From Treponema sp. (lineage in GTDB: Bacteria; Spirochaetota; Spirochaetia; Treponematales; Treponemataceae): DNA of 64,000 nt. The notes under the pieces are model-generated. The model ran no database searches. It saw only the letters and a list, made by a program, of their open reading frames with translations, and was not told where the DNA came from. This document shows, one piece after another, positions 55,718-64,000 of the stretch (position 1 is the first letter of the stretch; each line of letters begins with the position of its first letter). The position numbers were made by a program, and so were the translations under genes. The stretch lies in contig JAEDCN010000004.1 of NCBI GenBank assembly GCA_016294105.1, positions 84,319 to 148,318 on the forward strand, in the 5' to 3' direction.

Positions 55718-56226
55718 TTACATTCGGCTCGGTACATTTGCCCCATTGCTACATAGGATTGGCAGTTTTTGGCAAAGCCTTCAATTTCTTCTGGTCGCAT
55801 TTCACGAGCAACCTTAGCAGGAGACCCCATAATCATGCTGTTGTCAGGAAATTCTTTTCCAGGAGGTACTACTGAACCTGCTGCAACCATGGAGTTGGCT
55901 CCAATTTTGGCTCCATCAAGTACGATGGCTCCCATTCCAACGGTGGTATTGTTGCCAATGGTACAAGAATGAAGTATCGCACCATGTCCAATAGTTACAT
56001 TGTCACCAATAACAGCTGGACGATTTGAATCAGTGTGAATTACTGCATTGTCCTGCACATTGGAGCCTTTTCCGATGGAAACACTGTTCATGTCTCCTCG
56101 AATTGAAGCAGAAAACCACACAGAAGCATCTTCTGCAATGGAAACCTGTCCTGTTACGGCTGCGTTCCATGCTACGAATACATTTTCGTGAATCTTTGGG
56201 GTATGTCCCTTGATTGTATGAACCAT
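55714..56226 (-). CDS. Gamma-carbonic anhydrase-like hexapeptide-repeat protein
   Basis: A 170-residue left-handed beta-helix protein of the gamma-CA/YrdA family. Hexapeptide repeats run from VSIAEDASVWFSASIRGDMN to GAKIGANSMVAAGSVVPPGK. Candidate metal-binding His residues are in AVIHTD and IGHGAILH. Family members are carbonic anhydrases or related acyltransferase-like proteins; activity cannot be decided without the proton-shuttle residues being compared. AAGGAGG precedes ATG 56226. It lies 9 nt downstream of glnN, so the two are one operon. Confidence 0.9.
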   Translation of the reverse strand: MVHTIKGHTPKIHENVFVAWNAAVTGQVSIAEDASVWFSASIRGDMNSVSIGKGSNVQDNAVIHTDSNRPAVIGDNVTIGHGAILHSCTIGNNTTVGMGAIVLDGAKIGANSMVAAGSVVPPGKEFPDNSMIMGSPAKVAREMRPEEIEGFAKNCQSYVAMGQMYRAECK

Positions 56227-56235
56227 AATTCCTCC

Positions 56236-58323
56236 TTATTTGGTAAACATCAAATCGCCATAGGTTGGCATGGGCCAATATTCCTTGCCCATTATCATTT
56301 CCAGCTCATCCACAGCTTGCCGTAGACCTTCCATGGCGGGGATAATCCAAGTGGTGTAAAAATTAGCAGTGGCTGTAAGATCATCGCTGCCTTTGGTGTC
56401 TTCAAGAATTTGACGCAGTGAACCCATTTCACGATGAATCTTATCGATGGATTCCTGTAAATGACGAAGATTTTCACTTTGACAACGACATTCCAGCCCC
56501 ATCATGGTAGCCCGCACTTGGGTGAGAGAGGTTGCTACCACTGCCACGTATTTAAATGCTGCAGGGAGAATTTGCTTTTGAGTCATGTCCAGCATGGTGC
56601 GGGCTTCTATCTTAAGTACGTTGGCATATTCTTCCAAAAGAATGTCGGAGCGGGCCTTCATTTCCGTTGCGGAATATACGCCATGCTGACTAAAGAGCTT
56701 GATGTTCTTTTCCTGCAAGTAGAGGGGCAATGCATCGGAGGTGGTTTTCAGATTCAAAAGACCTCGTCGTGCAGCCTCTTCTACCCATTCCTGGGAATAA
56801 CCGTTACCGTTAAAGATAATTCGATGGTGGTTCAGCAGGGTCGTTTTAATCAGCTGGTTCAAGTCCTTGGTAAAGTCCGTTGACTGCTCCAGAATATCTG
56901 CAAACTGACGGAACTCCTCTGCCACGATGGTATTCAAGGTGAGGTTGGGACAGGAAATAGAAAGACTGGAACCAAGGGAGCGGAACTCGAACTTGTTACC
57001 AGTAAAGGCAAAGGGAGAGGTTCTGTTTCTATCTGTATTGTCCTTAGGGAAGGCTGGCAGGGCATCTACACCTAGCTGCATTACCTGCTTGGCCTTACGG
57101 TCAAAGGGCTTGCCTTGCTTGATGGCATCCAAGATAGCTCCCAGTTCATCACCTAAGAACATGGAAATAATGGCTGGTGGAGCCTCGTTAGCTCCCAAAC
57201 GGTGGTCATTGCCAGCAGAAGCTACAGAAATACGCAACAAGTCCTGATATTCGTCAATTCCCTTGATGATGGCACAGAGAATCAGCAGGAACTGGGCGTT
57301 ATCTTCTGGAGTGTTTCCTGGCTCCAAGAGATTTTCTCCCTTGTCGGTACACAAGGACCAGTTACTGTGCTTACCAGAACCATTGACTCCTTCAAAGGGT
57401 TTTTCGTGAAGCAAACAAACAAGGCCGTGGCGTGGAGCAACCTTTTTCATAATCTCCATGGTGAGCTGATTGTTGTCGGCGGCAATATTTGTTGTGGTAA
57501 AAACGGGAGCCAGCTCATGCTGACCAGGAGCTACCTCGTTATGACGAGTTTTTGCAGAAACTCCTAGCTTCCACAACTCTTCATCAAGCTCTTGCATATA
57601 AGCCAAAATACGAGGCTGAATCGTTCCGTAATAATGATCGTCTAATTCTTGGGTTTTAGGTGGAACAGCCCCAAAGAGGGTTCTACCAGTATAGATTAAA
57701 TCCCGACGCTGTTCCCAAAGCTTTTTATCTACCAGAAAATATTCCTGCTCAGCTCCTACCATGGGAGTAACACGACGAACATCCTTGCCAAAAAGCTTGA
57801 GAATACGCTTTGATTGCTTGTCGATGGCATCCATGGAACGAAGCAAGGGAGTTTTTTTATCCAGAGCTTCACCACCATAGGAGCAGAAGGCGGTAGGAAT
57901 ACACAGGGTTCCATCTTTAATAAAGGCTGGAGAGGTGGGATCCCAGGCAGTGTATCCACGGGCTTCACAGGTATCTCGAATTCCACCAGAAGGAAAACTG
58001 GAACCATCAGATTCACCTTTTACCAGTTCCTTTCCAGAAAACTCCATGATAACAGTTCCGTTCCCCTGGGGAGTGATAAAGCTGTCATGTTTTTCTGCGG
58101 TAATACCTGTCATGGGCTGGAACCAGTGAGTAAAATGAGTTGCACCTCGTTCCACCGCCCAGTCTTTCATGGCATTTGCCACAATATTCGCCACACCTTG
58201 GTCAAGAGGAGTTCCCTCTGCCATGGTTTTTTTCAGTGCCTTGAATGTTTCCTTAGGAAGCCGTTCCCGCATGATTGTTTCGTTGAACACCATGCTACTA
58301 AAAATTTCTGATAACTTGCTCAC
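56236..58323 (-). CDS. glnN: Glutamine synthetase type III
   Basis: Makes glutamine from glutamate and ammonia. The 695-residue length and motifs (ATHFTHWFQPMTGITAEKHD, GSSFPSGGIRDTCEARGYTA, KTRHNEVAPGQHELAP, NGSGKHSNWS, ANEAPPAI) are those of GSIII, the double-hexamer form common in Bacteroidetes, cyanobacteria and some anaerobes. The start is GTG 58323, 8 nt after a TATAGA hexamer and without a Shine-Dalgarno. As this is the only ammonia-assimilation gene in the window, its regulation cannot be judged. Followed by the gamma-CA gene. Confidence 0.94.
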   Translation of the reverse strand: MSKLSEIFSSMVFNETIMRERLPKETFKALKKTMAEGTPLDQGVANIVANAMKDWAVERGATHFTHWFQPMTGITAEKHDSFITPQGNGTVIMEFSGKELVKGESDGSSFPSGGIRDTCEARGYTAWDPTSPAFIKDGTLCIPTAFCSYGGEALDKKTPLLRSMDAIDKQSKRILKLFGKDVRRVTPMVGAEQEYFLVDKKLWEQRRDLIYTGRTLFGAVPPKTQELDDHYYGTIQPRILAYMQELDEELWKLGVSAKTRHNEVAPGQHELAPVFTTTNIAADNNQLTMEIMKKVAPRHGLVCLLHEKPFEGVNGSGKHSNWSLCTDKGENLLEPGNTPEDNAQFLLILCAIIKGIDEYQDLLRISVASAGNDHRLGANEAPPAIISMFLGDELGAILDAIKQGKPFDRKAKQVMQLGVDALPAFPKDNTDRNRTSPFAFTGNKFEFRSLGSSLSISCPNLTLNTIVAEEFRQFADILEQSTDFTKDLNQLIKTTLLNHHRIIFNGNGYSQEWVEEAARRGLLNLKTTSDALPLYLQEKNIKLFSQHGVYSATEMKARSDILLEEYANVLKIEARTMLDMTQKQILPAAFKYVAVVATSLTQVRATMMGLECRCQSENLRHLQESIDKIHREMGSLRQILEDTKGSDDLTATANFYTTWIIPAMEGLRQAVDELEMIMGKEYWPMPTYGDLMFTK

Positions 58324-58399
58324 TGGACTACTCTATACCTTTCTCTTGAAAATTTCAATGTTTCAGTTGCGTTATCTCACGATTTTAATTCATATCCCC

Positions 58400-58428
58400 T
58401 TGACAAAAATCAATTTCCTGTATATAGT
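58400..58428 (+). promoter_or_regulatory. Promoter of tRNA-Ala
   Basis: TTGACA (58400-58405), 17 nt, TATAGT (58423-58428), then 13 nt to the tRNA. Confidence 0.8.
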
Positions 58429-58441
58429 GGTGAAACCTTTT

Positions 58442-58515
<74 letters not shown>

Positions 58516-58521
58516 CAAATA

Positions 58522-58549
58522 AAAGACTTCCGTTAGGAAGTCTTTTTTT
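58522..58549 (+). terminator. Terminator of tRNA-Ala
   Basis: AAAGACTTCC / GGAAGTCTTT with loop GTTA, followed by TTTT. Confidence 0.85.
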
Positions 58550-58643
58550 GTTTTAAACAATCATCAGTTAACAAGAAATTGCATCTTAGAAAATAAATAC
58601 GCAGAGCCCGACGGAAAACCACTCTTATTCTGAGTAAAGAAAG

Positions 58644-58678
58644 TTATCTAAATACTTGCTAAATAATGATTTAGATAA
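58644..58678. repeat. Inverted repeat in the tRNA-integrase gap
   Basis: TTATCTAAAT (58644-58653) and ATTTAGATAA (58669-58678). Farther right, TTTAAGTA occurs twice (near 58725 and 58738). The whole 58550-58843 gap is A/T-rich and has no gene; these may be recombinase arm sites or regulator sites. Confidence 0.35.
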
Positions 58679-58843
58679 TATTATACTGTGCTTTATTTTG
58701 CAAAAAATCTAGCGAAAAAAGCACTTTAAGTAAGTATTTTAAGTAAAAAATGTTTGGCAATGAGTTCAAATATACTTTACAAAAGTATCGTATTTTAGTA
58801 TATTTAAACCATAATCTCTGTCTGCCCAAGATAGGAGATTAAA

Positions 58844-60119
58844 ATGAACAAACCTTATTTACTGTTCAGAAACCACAATTCACCTTATTGGTATGCACAA
58901 ATCCGTCTTGCAGATGGAAGTCTTTCTAACAACAAAAGCACTGGAAAAGAATCTAGAACAGAAGCTGAAAAAGTTGTTATGGAATGGGTTGTAAAAGTTG
59001 AATGTCCAAAATGGGTTTCAAAAAAAGGGAATTCAAAAAATAGCAATTCTCTAGACACCCTTGCAATTCTAAATCAGCTTAAAACAAAACCTTTCACTGA
59101 GCTAAAAATCACACAAATTCATGATATCCTAAAAGAAAGAAATTTTATAAAGACGTCAGTTCGTACAGAATCAAAAGCTGCTCGAGATGCTATGGAATTT
59201 CTTATTGAATTTTGGGATTACGAAAAATCACCTTACATTCGCGAACTTCATTTGCGAGGAAAATCTTTTCACAAAAAACATTCTAACAGAATGACAAGAA
59301 TCATTTTCAATTATTGGGAGCCGATTATAAGCGGGAAATTGGTTGGTGAAATTACAAGAGATGATATCAATAAATTTTATGATGTTGAATCAACTCAAAA
59401 ACTTGCACCAAAAACTGTTAAATCCATTATTAATGCAATAACGGTGGCTTTGAAATGGGCATATTTGCACGGATTAACTGAAATAAATTGTTATGATGGA
59501 ATAATAAAACCCAAAGACAATCCACAAAAACGTGCGATTTTAACAATGGAAGAAATTAAGCTGCTTTTTGCAGCAAAATGGGAAAATGAAACAGCAAAGT
59601 TAGCCTGTCTTATTGCAAGTTACACAGGAATGCGACAAGGTGAAATTGCAGCCCTCAGACTTCATGATATTGGAGAAGATAGAATTTATATTCGTCACTC
59701 ATGGGGAAAATATGATGGGTTGAAAACTCCAAAAAATGGAGAAGAAAGAGAAATAAGAATTCCTCATCAACTTCGAGATATGATAATTATGCAAGCATTG
59801 AAAAATCCATGGAGACAAGATTTATCAGCGTTTGTTTTTTTTAGTAAGAGCCGAGCCGATAGACCAATGGATACTGATGCATGGTCTGTTTATATGTGAC
59901 GAGCTCTAAAATTAATTGGCTATCCAAATCCAGAAAAAATTTGCTTCCACAGTTTTAGGCATAGTTGGTGTACAACTACACTTTCAGAGATTGGAGATCA
60001 GCGAATTTGTATGATTGGTTCAGGACACAAAACGGATAAAGTTTTTGCACATTATGCTAATCATATCAAATATTTTAGATGAGGAAGCTAAAAATGAAAG
60101 AGAAATAACTTTAGCATAA
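58844..60119 (+). pseudogene. Tyrosine recombinase/integrase, interrupted
   Basis: A phage-type integrase of about 420 codons. The N-terminal arm-binding part starts MNKPYLLFRNHNSPYWYAQI, a SAM-like core-binding domain follows, and the catalytic domain has SYTGMRQGEIAALRL with the first Arg (about residue 261). An in-frame TGA at 59897-59899 interrupts it, after which the same frame gives FHSFRHSWCTTTLSE (H-x-x-R) and IGSGHKTDKVFAHYAN with the catalytic Tyr. A frameshift near 60065 then displaces the end (SNILDEEAKNERE). With two lesions it is probably inactive, unless the TGA is read through. It lies next to tRNA-Ala. Confidence 0.8.
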
Positions 60120-60195
60120 AGGTTTTAAGAATGTATTTGAAAATCAATGAAAATACATTCTTAAAAAGGTTTTCTTACAACCATAGGAGTACAGC

Positions 60196-60393
60196 ATGAG
60201 AAAAGAAAAAGAACAAGAAGAGTTATGGCTTCAGAAAGAAGTCATAGAGTTTTTAAGATGTGCTTCATCAACATTTTTTACAGCTAAACGCTATGAAAAA
60301 CTTAGAGCAAAAACAATAAAAGATGGAAGCCGAAGGAAGTACAAAAAATCTGATGTTTTTGCATTTGTTGAATATTTGCAAAAATCAGTTTAA
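60196..60393 (+). CDS. Excisionase-like helix-turn-helix protein
   Basis: A 65-residue protein: WLQKEVIEFLRCASSTFFTA then KRYEKLRAKTIKDGSRRKYK, which looks like a MerR-type winged helix as in excisionases and HTH_17 proteins (a helix pair then a basic wing), ending DVFAFVEYLQ. TAGGAG lies before ATG 60196. Its place downstream of an integrase suits a recombination directionality factor, but such small proteins also regulate restriction genes like the hsd locus that follows. Confidence 0.65.
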   Translation: MRKEKEQEELWLQKEVIEFLRCASSTFFTAKRYEKLRAKTIKDGSRRKYKKSDVFAFVEYLQKSV

Positions 60394-60506
60394 GCCAGAG
60401 GCGACACGCGTCACTTGGTGGGTGTGATGTGTTCAAAAAAAAATTGACAGGGACGTTATTTGACACTGTGGGTGTGGTAGAATGGAGTGAACAATTAAGA
60501 AATTTG

Positions 60507-60515
60507 TGATATAAT
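60507..60515 (+). promoter_or_regulatory. Extended -10 promoter of hsdM
   Basis: TGATATAAT, with the -35 poorly matched, 21 nt before ATG 60537. AAGGAAG serves as ribosome binding site. In the preceding 60394-60506 there is a TTGACA repeated twice and no gene. Confidence 0.5.
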
Positions 60516-60536
60516 ACCAAAACAAGGAAGAATAAG

Positions 60537-62003
60537 ATGATTACAGGTGAAATTAAAAATAAAATAGATTCTATTTGGGATGACTTTTTTAGTGCGGGAA
60601 TGAGTGAGTATCTCACCGTTATAGAACAATTTTCATATCTTATGTTTATTCATTCTCTAGATGAGGTGGAACACGAGATTGAGCAATATGAAAAATTTTC
60701 AGGCGAAAAAAAGGAACATATATTCCCTGCCGATAAACAAAATTATCGTTGGCATATTTTTAAAACTTTTGAAGAAACAGAACTTTTCAAGTTAATGGAT
60801 GAAGAAATTTTTCCATTTATAAAAGCAATTAACGGAAATGAAGAAAGTGCTTTTGCTCGATATATGAAAGATGCAGCTTTTTCTATTCCTAGTCCACAAA
60901 CATTAAAAGCAGTAATTACAAAGCTTGATGAACTATTTGAAAATCCAGAAGTTCAAGCTCGTGATATGCTTGGAGATATTTACGAATATGTTTTAAGTAA
61001 AATGAATTCTTCTGGACAAGTTGGAATGTTCCGTACACCAAAACAAATTCGCGATATGATGGTTCAACTAGTTAGACCAGAACCAATGGATACAATTTGT
61101 GATCCAGCTTGTGGTACTGCGGGATTTCTTATTTCATCAGCAGAGTTTATTCGTGATGTTTACGAAACAAAAATGGGTGATAAAGAATGGGAACACTATT
61201 CTAAAGGACTTTTAACAGGATTTGATACAGGTTCAACAATGTTAAAAATTTCTGCAATGAACCTTCTTTTACACTCTATTCATGAACCACATATTGCATA
61301 TCAAGATAGTGTTAGCAAAAATAATGAAATTGAAGGAGAATTTGATGTTATTCTGGCAAATCCTCCTTTTACAGGAAGCGTGAACAAATCTACAATTTCT
61401 GAAAGTTTAACAAATATTTGTAGTACAACAAAAACAGAATTGCTCTTTGTGGCTTTATTTTTGCGAATGCTCAAAAAAGGTGGGCGATGTGCTTGTATTG
61501 TTCCTGATGGCGTTTTGTTTGGTTCATCAAATGCACATAAAGCTCTTAGAAAAGAACTTGTAGAAAATCATCAGCTTCAAGCTGTAATAAGTATGCCTAG
61601 TGGCGTATTCAAACCTTATGCTGGAGTCAGTACAGGTATTCTGATTTTTACAAAAACAGGTGCTGGTGGAACAGACAATGTTTGGTTTTATGATATGAAA
61701 GCCGACGGCTACAGTTTGGATGATAAACGTCAACCAATTGAAGCAAATGACATTCCTGATATTATTGAACGCTATCACAATCTTGAAAAAGAAACAGACC
61801 GAAAACGTACAGAGCAATCTTTCTTTGTGCCAAAAGCAGAAATTGTACAAAATAATTATGACCTTTCAATCAATAAATACAAAGAAATAATTTATGAAAA
61901 AGTTGAATATCCATCTCCAAAAACTCTTATAGCTGAAATAAAAGATTTGCAAAACGAAATTGCAACTGATTTGGCAGAGCTAGAAAAAATGCTTGGAGAA
62001 TAA
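60537..62003 (+). CDS. hsdM: Type I restriction-modification DNA methyltransferase subunit
   Basis: A 488-residue adenine-specific DNA methyltransferase. N-terminal HsdM_N helices (residues 1-140) precede the SAM-binding motif DPACGTAGFLISS (about 188) and catalytic NPPF (about 273), then GRCACIVPDGVLFG. With HsdS it forms the modification enzyme; with HsdR it restricts. It is followed directly by an AlbA_2 ATPase gene and hsdS; hsdR must lie outside the window or be missing. A+T-rich composition fits horizontal acquisition. Confidence 0.94.
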   Translation: MITGEIKNKIDSIWDDFFSAGMSEYLTVIEQFSYLMFIHSLDEVEHEIEQYEKFSGEKKEHIFPADKQNYRWHIFKTFEETELFKLMDEEIFPFIKAINGNEESAFARYMKDAAFSIPSPQTLKAVITKLDELFENPEVQARDMLGDIYEYVLSKMNSSGQVGMFRTPKQIRDMMVQLVRPEPMDTICDPACGTAGFLISSAEFIRDVYETKMGDKEWEHYSKGLLTGFDTGSTMLKISAMNLLLHSIHEPHIAYQDSVSKNNEIEGEFDVILANPPFTGSVNKSTISESLTNICSTTKTELLFVALFLRMLKKGGRCACIVPDGVLFGSSNAHKALRKELVENHQLQAVISMPSGVFKPYAGVSTGILIFTKTGAGGTDNVWFYDMKADGYSLDDKRQPIEANDIPDIIERYHNLEKETDRKRTEQSFFVPKAEIVQNNYDLSINKYKEIIYEKVEYPSPKTLIAEIKDLQNEIATDLAELEKMLGE

Positions 62004-62006
62004 TTG

Positions 62007-63404
62007 ATGGAAAATCAAAACATAGAATATAAAAAAACATGGCGAGATGAATATCTCAAATGGATTTGTGCCTTTGCAAATACTGAGGGCGGAAAACTTT
62101 ATATTGGCATAGATGATAATGGTAATGTTTGTGGTATTGAAGATGCACATAAACTAAGTGAAGATATTCCAAATAAAATCCGCAATTCAATGGGGTTAAT
62201 CTGTACAGTAAATCTTCTTAACCAAAATGGATTGGATTATTTTGAAATCATAACAGAAAAATATCCATTTCCCGTAAGCTATCACGGAAAATATTACAAG
62301 AGAACTGGTTCAACAATGCAAGAAGTAAGCGGTATTGAACTTGATAAAATGATTCTTAGCGTTCAAGGTCGTACTTGGGATTCAGTTCCCGTTCCTCATA
62401 TTACAGTTGATGATTTGGAAAATGATGCCATCAAACTGTTCAAAAAAAAGGCAAAGGAATCTGGCCGCTTAGATGATGCAGCTTTAGATGTATCAAATAC
62501 AACGCTTATCCAGAATCTTCATCTTACAGAAGGAAAATATTTAACTCGAGCCTGTATGCTTGCTTTTCATCCAGACCCAGAGATGTGGGTAACAGGCGCA
62601 TACATCAAAGTCGCATTTTTTGAAAATGATGCTGATATTTTATATCAAGACGAAATACACGGCCCACTTATTTTGCAAGTTGAAAAGACAATGGACCTTA
62701 TTTATTCAAAATATATGAAGGCTTTGATTTCTTATGATGACATTTACAGAAAAGAAACCTTCTTTTTTCCACGAGCTGCTTTTCGTGAACTTTTGTTAAA
62801 TGCAGTAATTCATAAGGATTATCTTTCTACAACACCAATTCAGATTAGAATTTACAAAGATAAAATCCGCCTTTGGAATGACGGTGCTTTACCAAAAGAA
62901 GTTCCTGTAGAAGATTTGTACAAAGAGCATGTTTCAAAACCTTGTAATCCAAACCTTGCAAATATTTTCTTTAAATGTGGAATGATTGAAAGTTGGGCTC
63001 GTGGTTTTAATAAAATCAAAGGATATTGTGAAGAAGAAAATGCAAAACTTCCTGTAATTGACCTTTCTCTTGGAGGCATAACTGCAAGATGTTTTGCTTC
63101 TGATAAATATCTGGCACTTATGAATGAGCATAAAGAGTTAGAAAATGTCCCTTTATCTCCCAAAATGTCCGATAAAATGTCCGATAAAATGTCCGATAAA
63201 GACAAATCTCGTTTATCAGTAGTACTTGGTTATTTGCAAAAGTCAAACAACATTTCCAGTAGTAAAGCTGCCGAATTATTGAATGTTGAAATAAAAACCG
63301 CGAACAGACTTCTTGTAAAGGCTGTTGAACTTGGAATATTGGATGCAACTGGTATTAACAAAACCCGAACTTATTCAATAAAGATGTGTGGAGAAGAAAA
63401 ATGA
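62007..63404 (+). CDS. AlbA_2/Schlafen-type ATP-binding protein within the hsd locus
   Basis: A 465-residue protein with an N-terminal AlbA_2 domain (NIEYKKTWRDEYLKWICAFA NTEGGKLYIGID split over residues 4-36), a middle region, an HATPase_c_4 domain (FREAALLNAV-like FRELLLNAVIHKDYLST and CGMIESWARGFNKI) and a C-terminal winged helix. Near residue 390 the unit KMSD is repeated three times (12-bp tandem repeat). Such proteins are often regulators or RNA/DNA-binding proteins and are frequent companions of type I systems. ATG 62007 follows the hsdM stop by 3 nt. Its 3' end overlaps hsdS by 4 nt. Confidence 0.87.
   Translation: MENQNIEYKKTWRDEYLKWICAFANTEGGKLYIGIDDNGNVCGIEDAHKLSEDIPNKIRNSMGLICTVNLLNQNGLDYFEIITEKYPFPVSYHGKYYKRTGSTMQEVSGIELDKMILSVQGRTWDSVPVPHITVDDLENDAIKLFKKKAKESGRLDDAALDVSNTTLIQNLHLTEGKYLTRACMLAFHPDPEMWVTGAYIKVAFFENDADILYQDEIHGPLILQVEKTMDLIYSKYMKALISYDDIYRKETFFFPRAAFRELLLNAVIHKDYLSTTPIQIRIYKDKIRLWNDGALPKEVPVEDLYKEHVSKPCNPNLANIFFKCGMIESWARGFNKIKGYCEEENAKLPVIDLSLGGITARCFASDKYLALMNEHKELENVPLSPKMSDKMSDKMSDKDKSRLSVVLGYLQKSNNISSSKAAELLNVEIKTANRLLVKAVELGILDATGINKTRTYSIKMCGEEK
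63168..63203 (+). repeat. 12-bp tandem repeat in the AlbA_2 gene
   Basis: AAAATGTCCGAT-type unit, three copies, encoding KMSDKMSDKMSD. It keeps frame at any copy number. Coordinates are approximate by one unit boundary. Confidence 0.7.
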
Positions 63405-64000
63405 GCAAATGGAAAACGGTTAGACTTGGGGATGTGTGCGAAATAGCTGCTGGACAAGGAGCTCCTCAGGGTGATTCAAATTATTGTGATGAAGGAACTC
63501 CATTTGTTAAAGCTGGAAATTTAATTGAATTGATTGAAGGAAAATCTGAAAAACAAATTCAGAAAGTTTCGGAAGAAGTTGCAAAATCTCATAAGTTAAA
63601 AAAATATAAAGCAAGTTCTATCCTTTTCGCAAAAAGTGGAATGTCTTGTATGAAAGGTTATGTCTATCAATTAAAAAATGATTGTTATGTTGTTAGTCAC
63701 CTTGCTATTGTAAAGCCTAAAGAAGATTTTTCAGATTACATAGAATATTGTCTAAGACATATAAAACCAAATACCCTTGTAAAAGATGAAGCTTATCCTT
63801 CAATATCTTTACAAGACATTTCAAATCTTCAAATCCCACTTCCACCGCTTGAAACACAAAAACAAATTGCGGCAGTTTTAGATAAATGTACTTCTCTTAT
63901 CTCAAAATACAAAAAAATTCTCAAAAAATACGACACTCTAATCAAATCCCGATTTATCGAGATGTTTGATAACTATCAGAACTCAGAATGTCAGACATTA
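63401..64000 (+). CDS. hsdS: Type I restriction-modification specificity subunit, 3' truncated by window
   Basis: The first 200 residues of HsdS: WKTVRLGDVCEIAAGQGAPQ opens the first target-recognition domain, SYSSILFAKSGMS-like SSILFAKSGMSCMKG and EAYPSISLQDISNLQIPLPP close it, and a helical conserved region (LETQKQIAAVLDKCTSLISK) follows. The gene continues beyond 64000. ATG 63401 overlaps the stop of the AlbA_2 gene (ATGA). Its recognition sequence cannot be predicted. Confidence 0.93.
   Translation, partial: MSKWKTVRLGDVCEIAAGQGAPQGDSNYCDEGTPFVKAGNLIELIEGKSEKQIQKVSEEVAKSHKLKKYKASSILFAKSGMSCMKGYVYQLKNDCYVVSHLAIVKPKEDFSDYIEYCLRHIKPNTLVKDEAYPSISLQDISNLQIPLPPLETQKQIAAVLDKCTSLISKYKKILKKYDTLIKSRFIEMFDNYQNSECQTL

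Noticed and set aside
58323..58345. glnN as a further leaderless gene
   Set aside because: Spacing from TATAGA to the GTG is 8 nt and no -35 fits at 16-18 nt, so it was not counted with the ten clear cases.

Overview
The window looks like chromosomal DNA of an anaerobic, Gram-negative-type spirochaete, most likely a Treponema. This rests on protein families I recognise, not on a search: a large exported FliL-like protein, Rpn-family nuclease remnants, an Rsm22-type methyltransferase, type III glutamine synthetase, a class III ribonucleotide reductase and a bacteriohemerythrin. Exported beta-barrel proteins and a lipoprotein indicate a double-membrane envelope. No rRNA, CRISPR array or replication origin was seen.

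Layout. 1-4.3 kb: small unknown genes, a collapsed ATPase gene, a BaiN-type flavoprotein, an XRE regulator and the FliL-like protein. 4.3-9.1 kb: a minus-strand run of NusG-II protein, radA, pyrB, pyrI and pyrC. 9.1-12.7 kb: a decayed zone with an Rpn nuclease split by a G-rich insert, short dispersed repeats, and remnants of a FecCD permease, its ABC ATPase and a second ABC permease, beside a rhodanese and an orphan MenA-like prenyltransferase. 12.7-22.4 kb: nagA, metY behind a structured leader, a metalloprotease/barrel protein, two glycosyltransferases, a TetR regulator and a membrane protein. 22.6-25.1 kb: two toxin-antitoxin pairs and an ATPase. 25.2-29.2 kb: ribDEBAH under an FMN riboswitch. 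29.2-41.4 kb: an outer-membrane protein with a poly-G tract, ptsI, der, merR, rsm22, nrdD-nrdG behind NrdR boxes, hemerythrin, a TetR regulator and an rRNA methyltransferase. 41.5-46.3 kb: a broken toxin-antitoxin locus, a PepSY-like protein, an exported protein, a two-component system and a GerMN protein.

46.35-50.12 kb is the most unusual part. It is a 3.7-kb A+T-rich island bounded by perfect 25-bp direct repeats that lie in the terminator shared by two convergent host genes. It carries an XRE repressor, a divergent promoter with three evenly spaced operators, and six genes: a YkgJ-type cysteine-cluster protein, a Cdc48/FtsH-like AAA+ ATPase and four small unknown proteins. The small proteins pair a hydrophobic or amphipathic N-terminal helix with a related C-terminal module, and three end in an F-x-x-K-D-M-I tail. 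No integrase is present. I regard this as the best candidate for an undescribed system.

50.1-58.3 kb returns to core genes (exported protein, proS, SH3-type exported proteins, gamma carbonic anhydrase, glnN). 58.4 kb to the end is a tRNA-Ala(GGC) followed by an A+T-rich island with a broken tyrosine integrase, an excisionase-like protein and a type I restriction-modification locus (hsdM, AlbA_2 ATPase, partial hsdS) that runs off the window.

A genome-style theme is that about ten genes have a -10 hexamer ending 6-7 nt before the start codon and no ribosome binding site, suggesting frequent leaderless transcripts.
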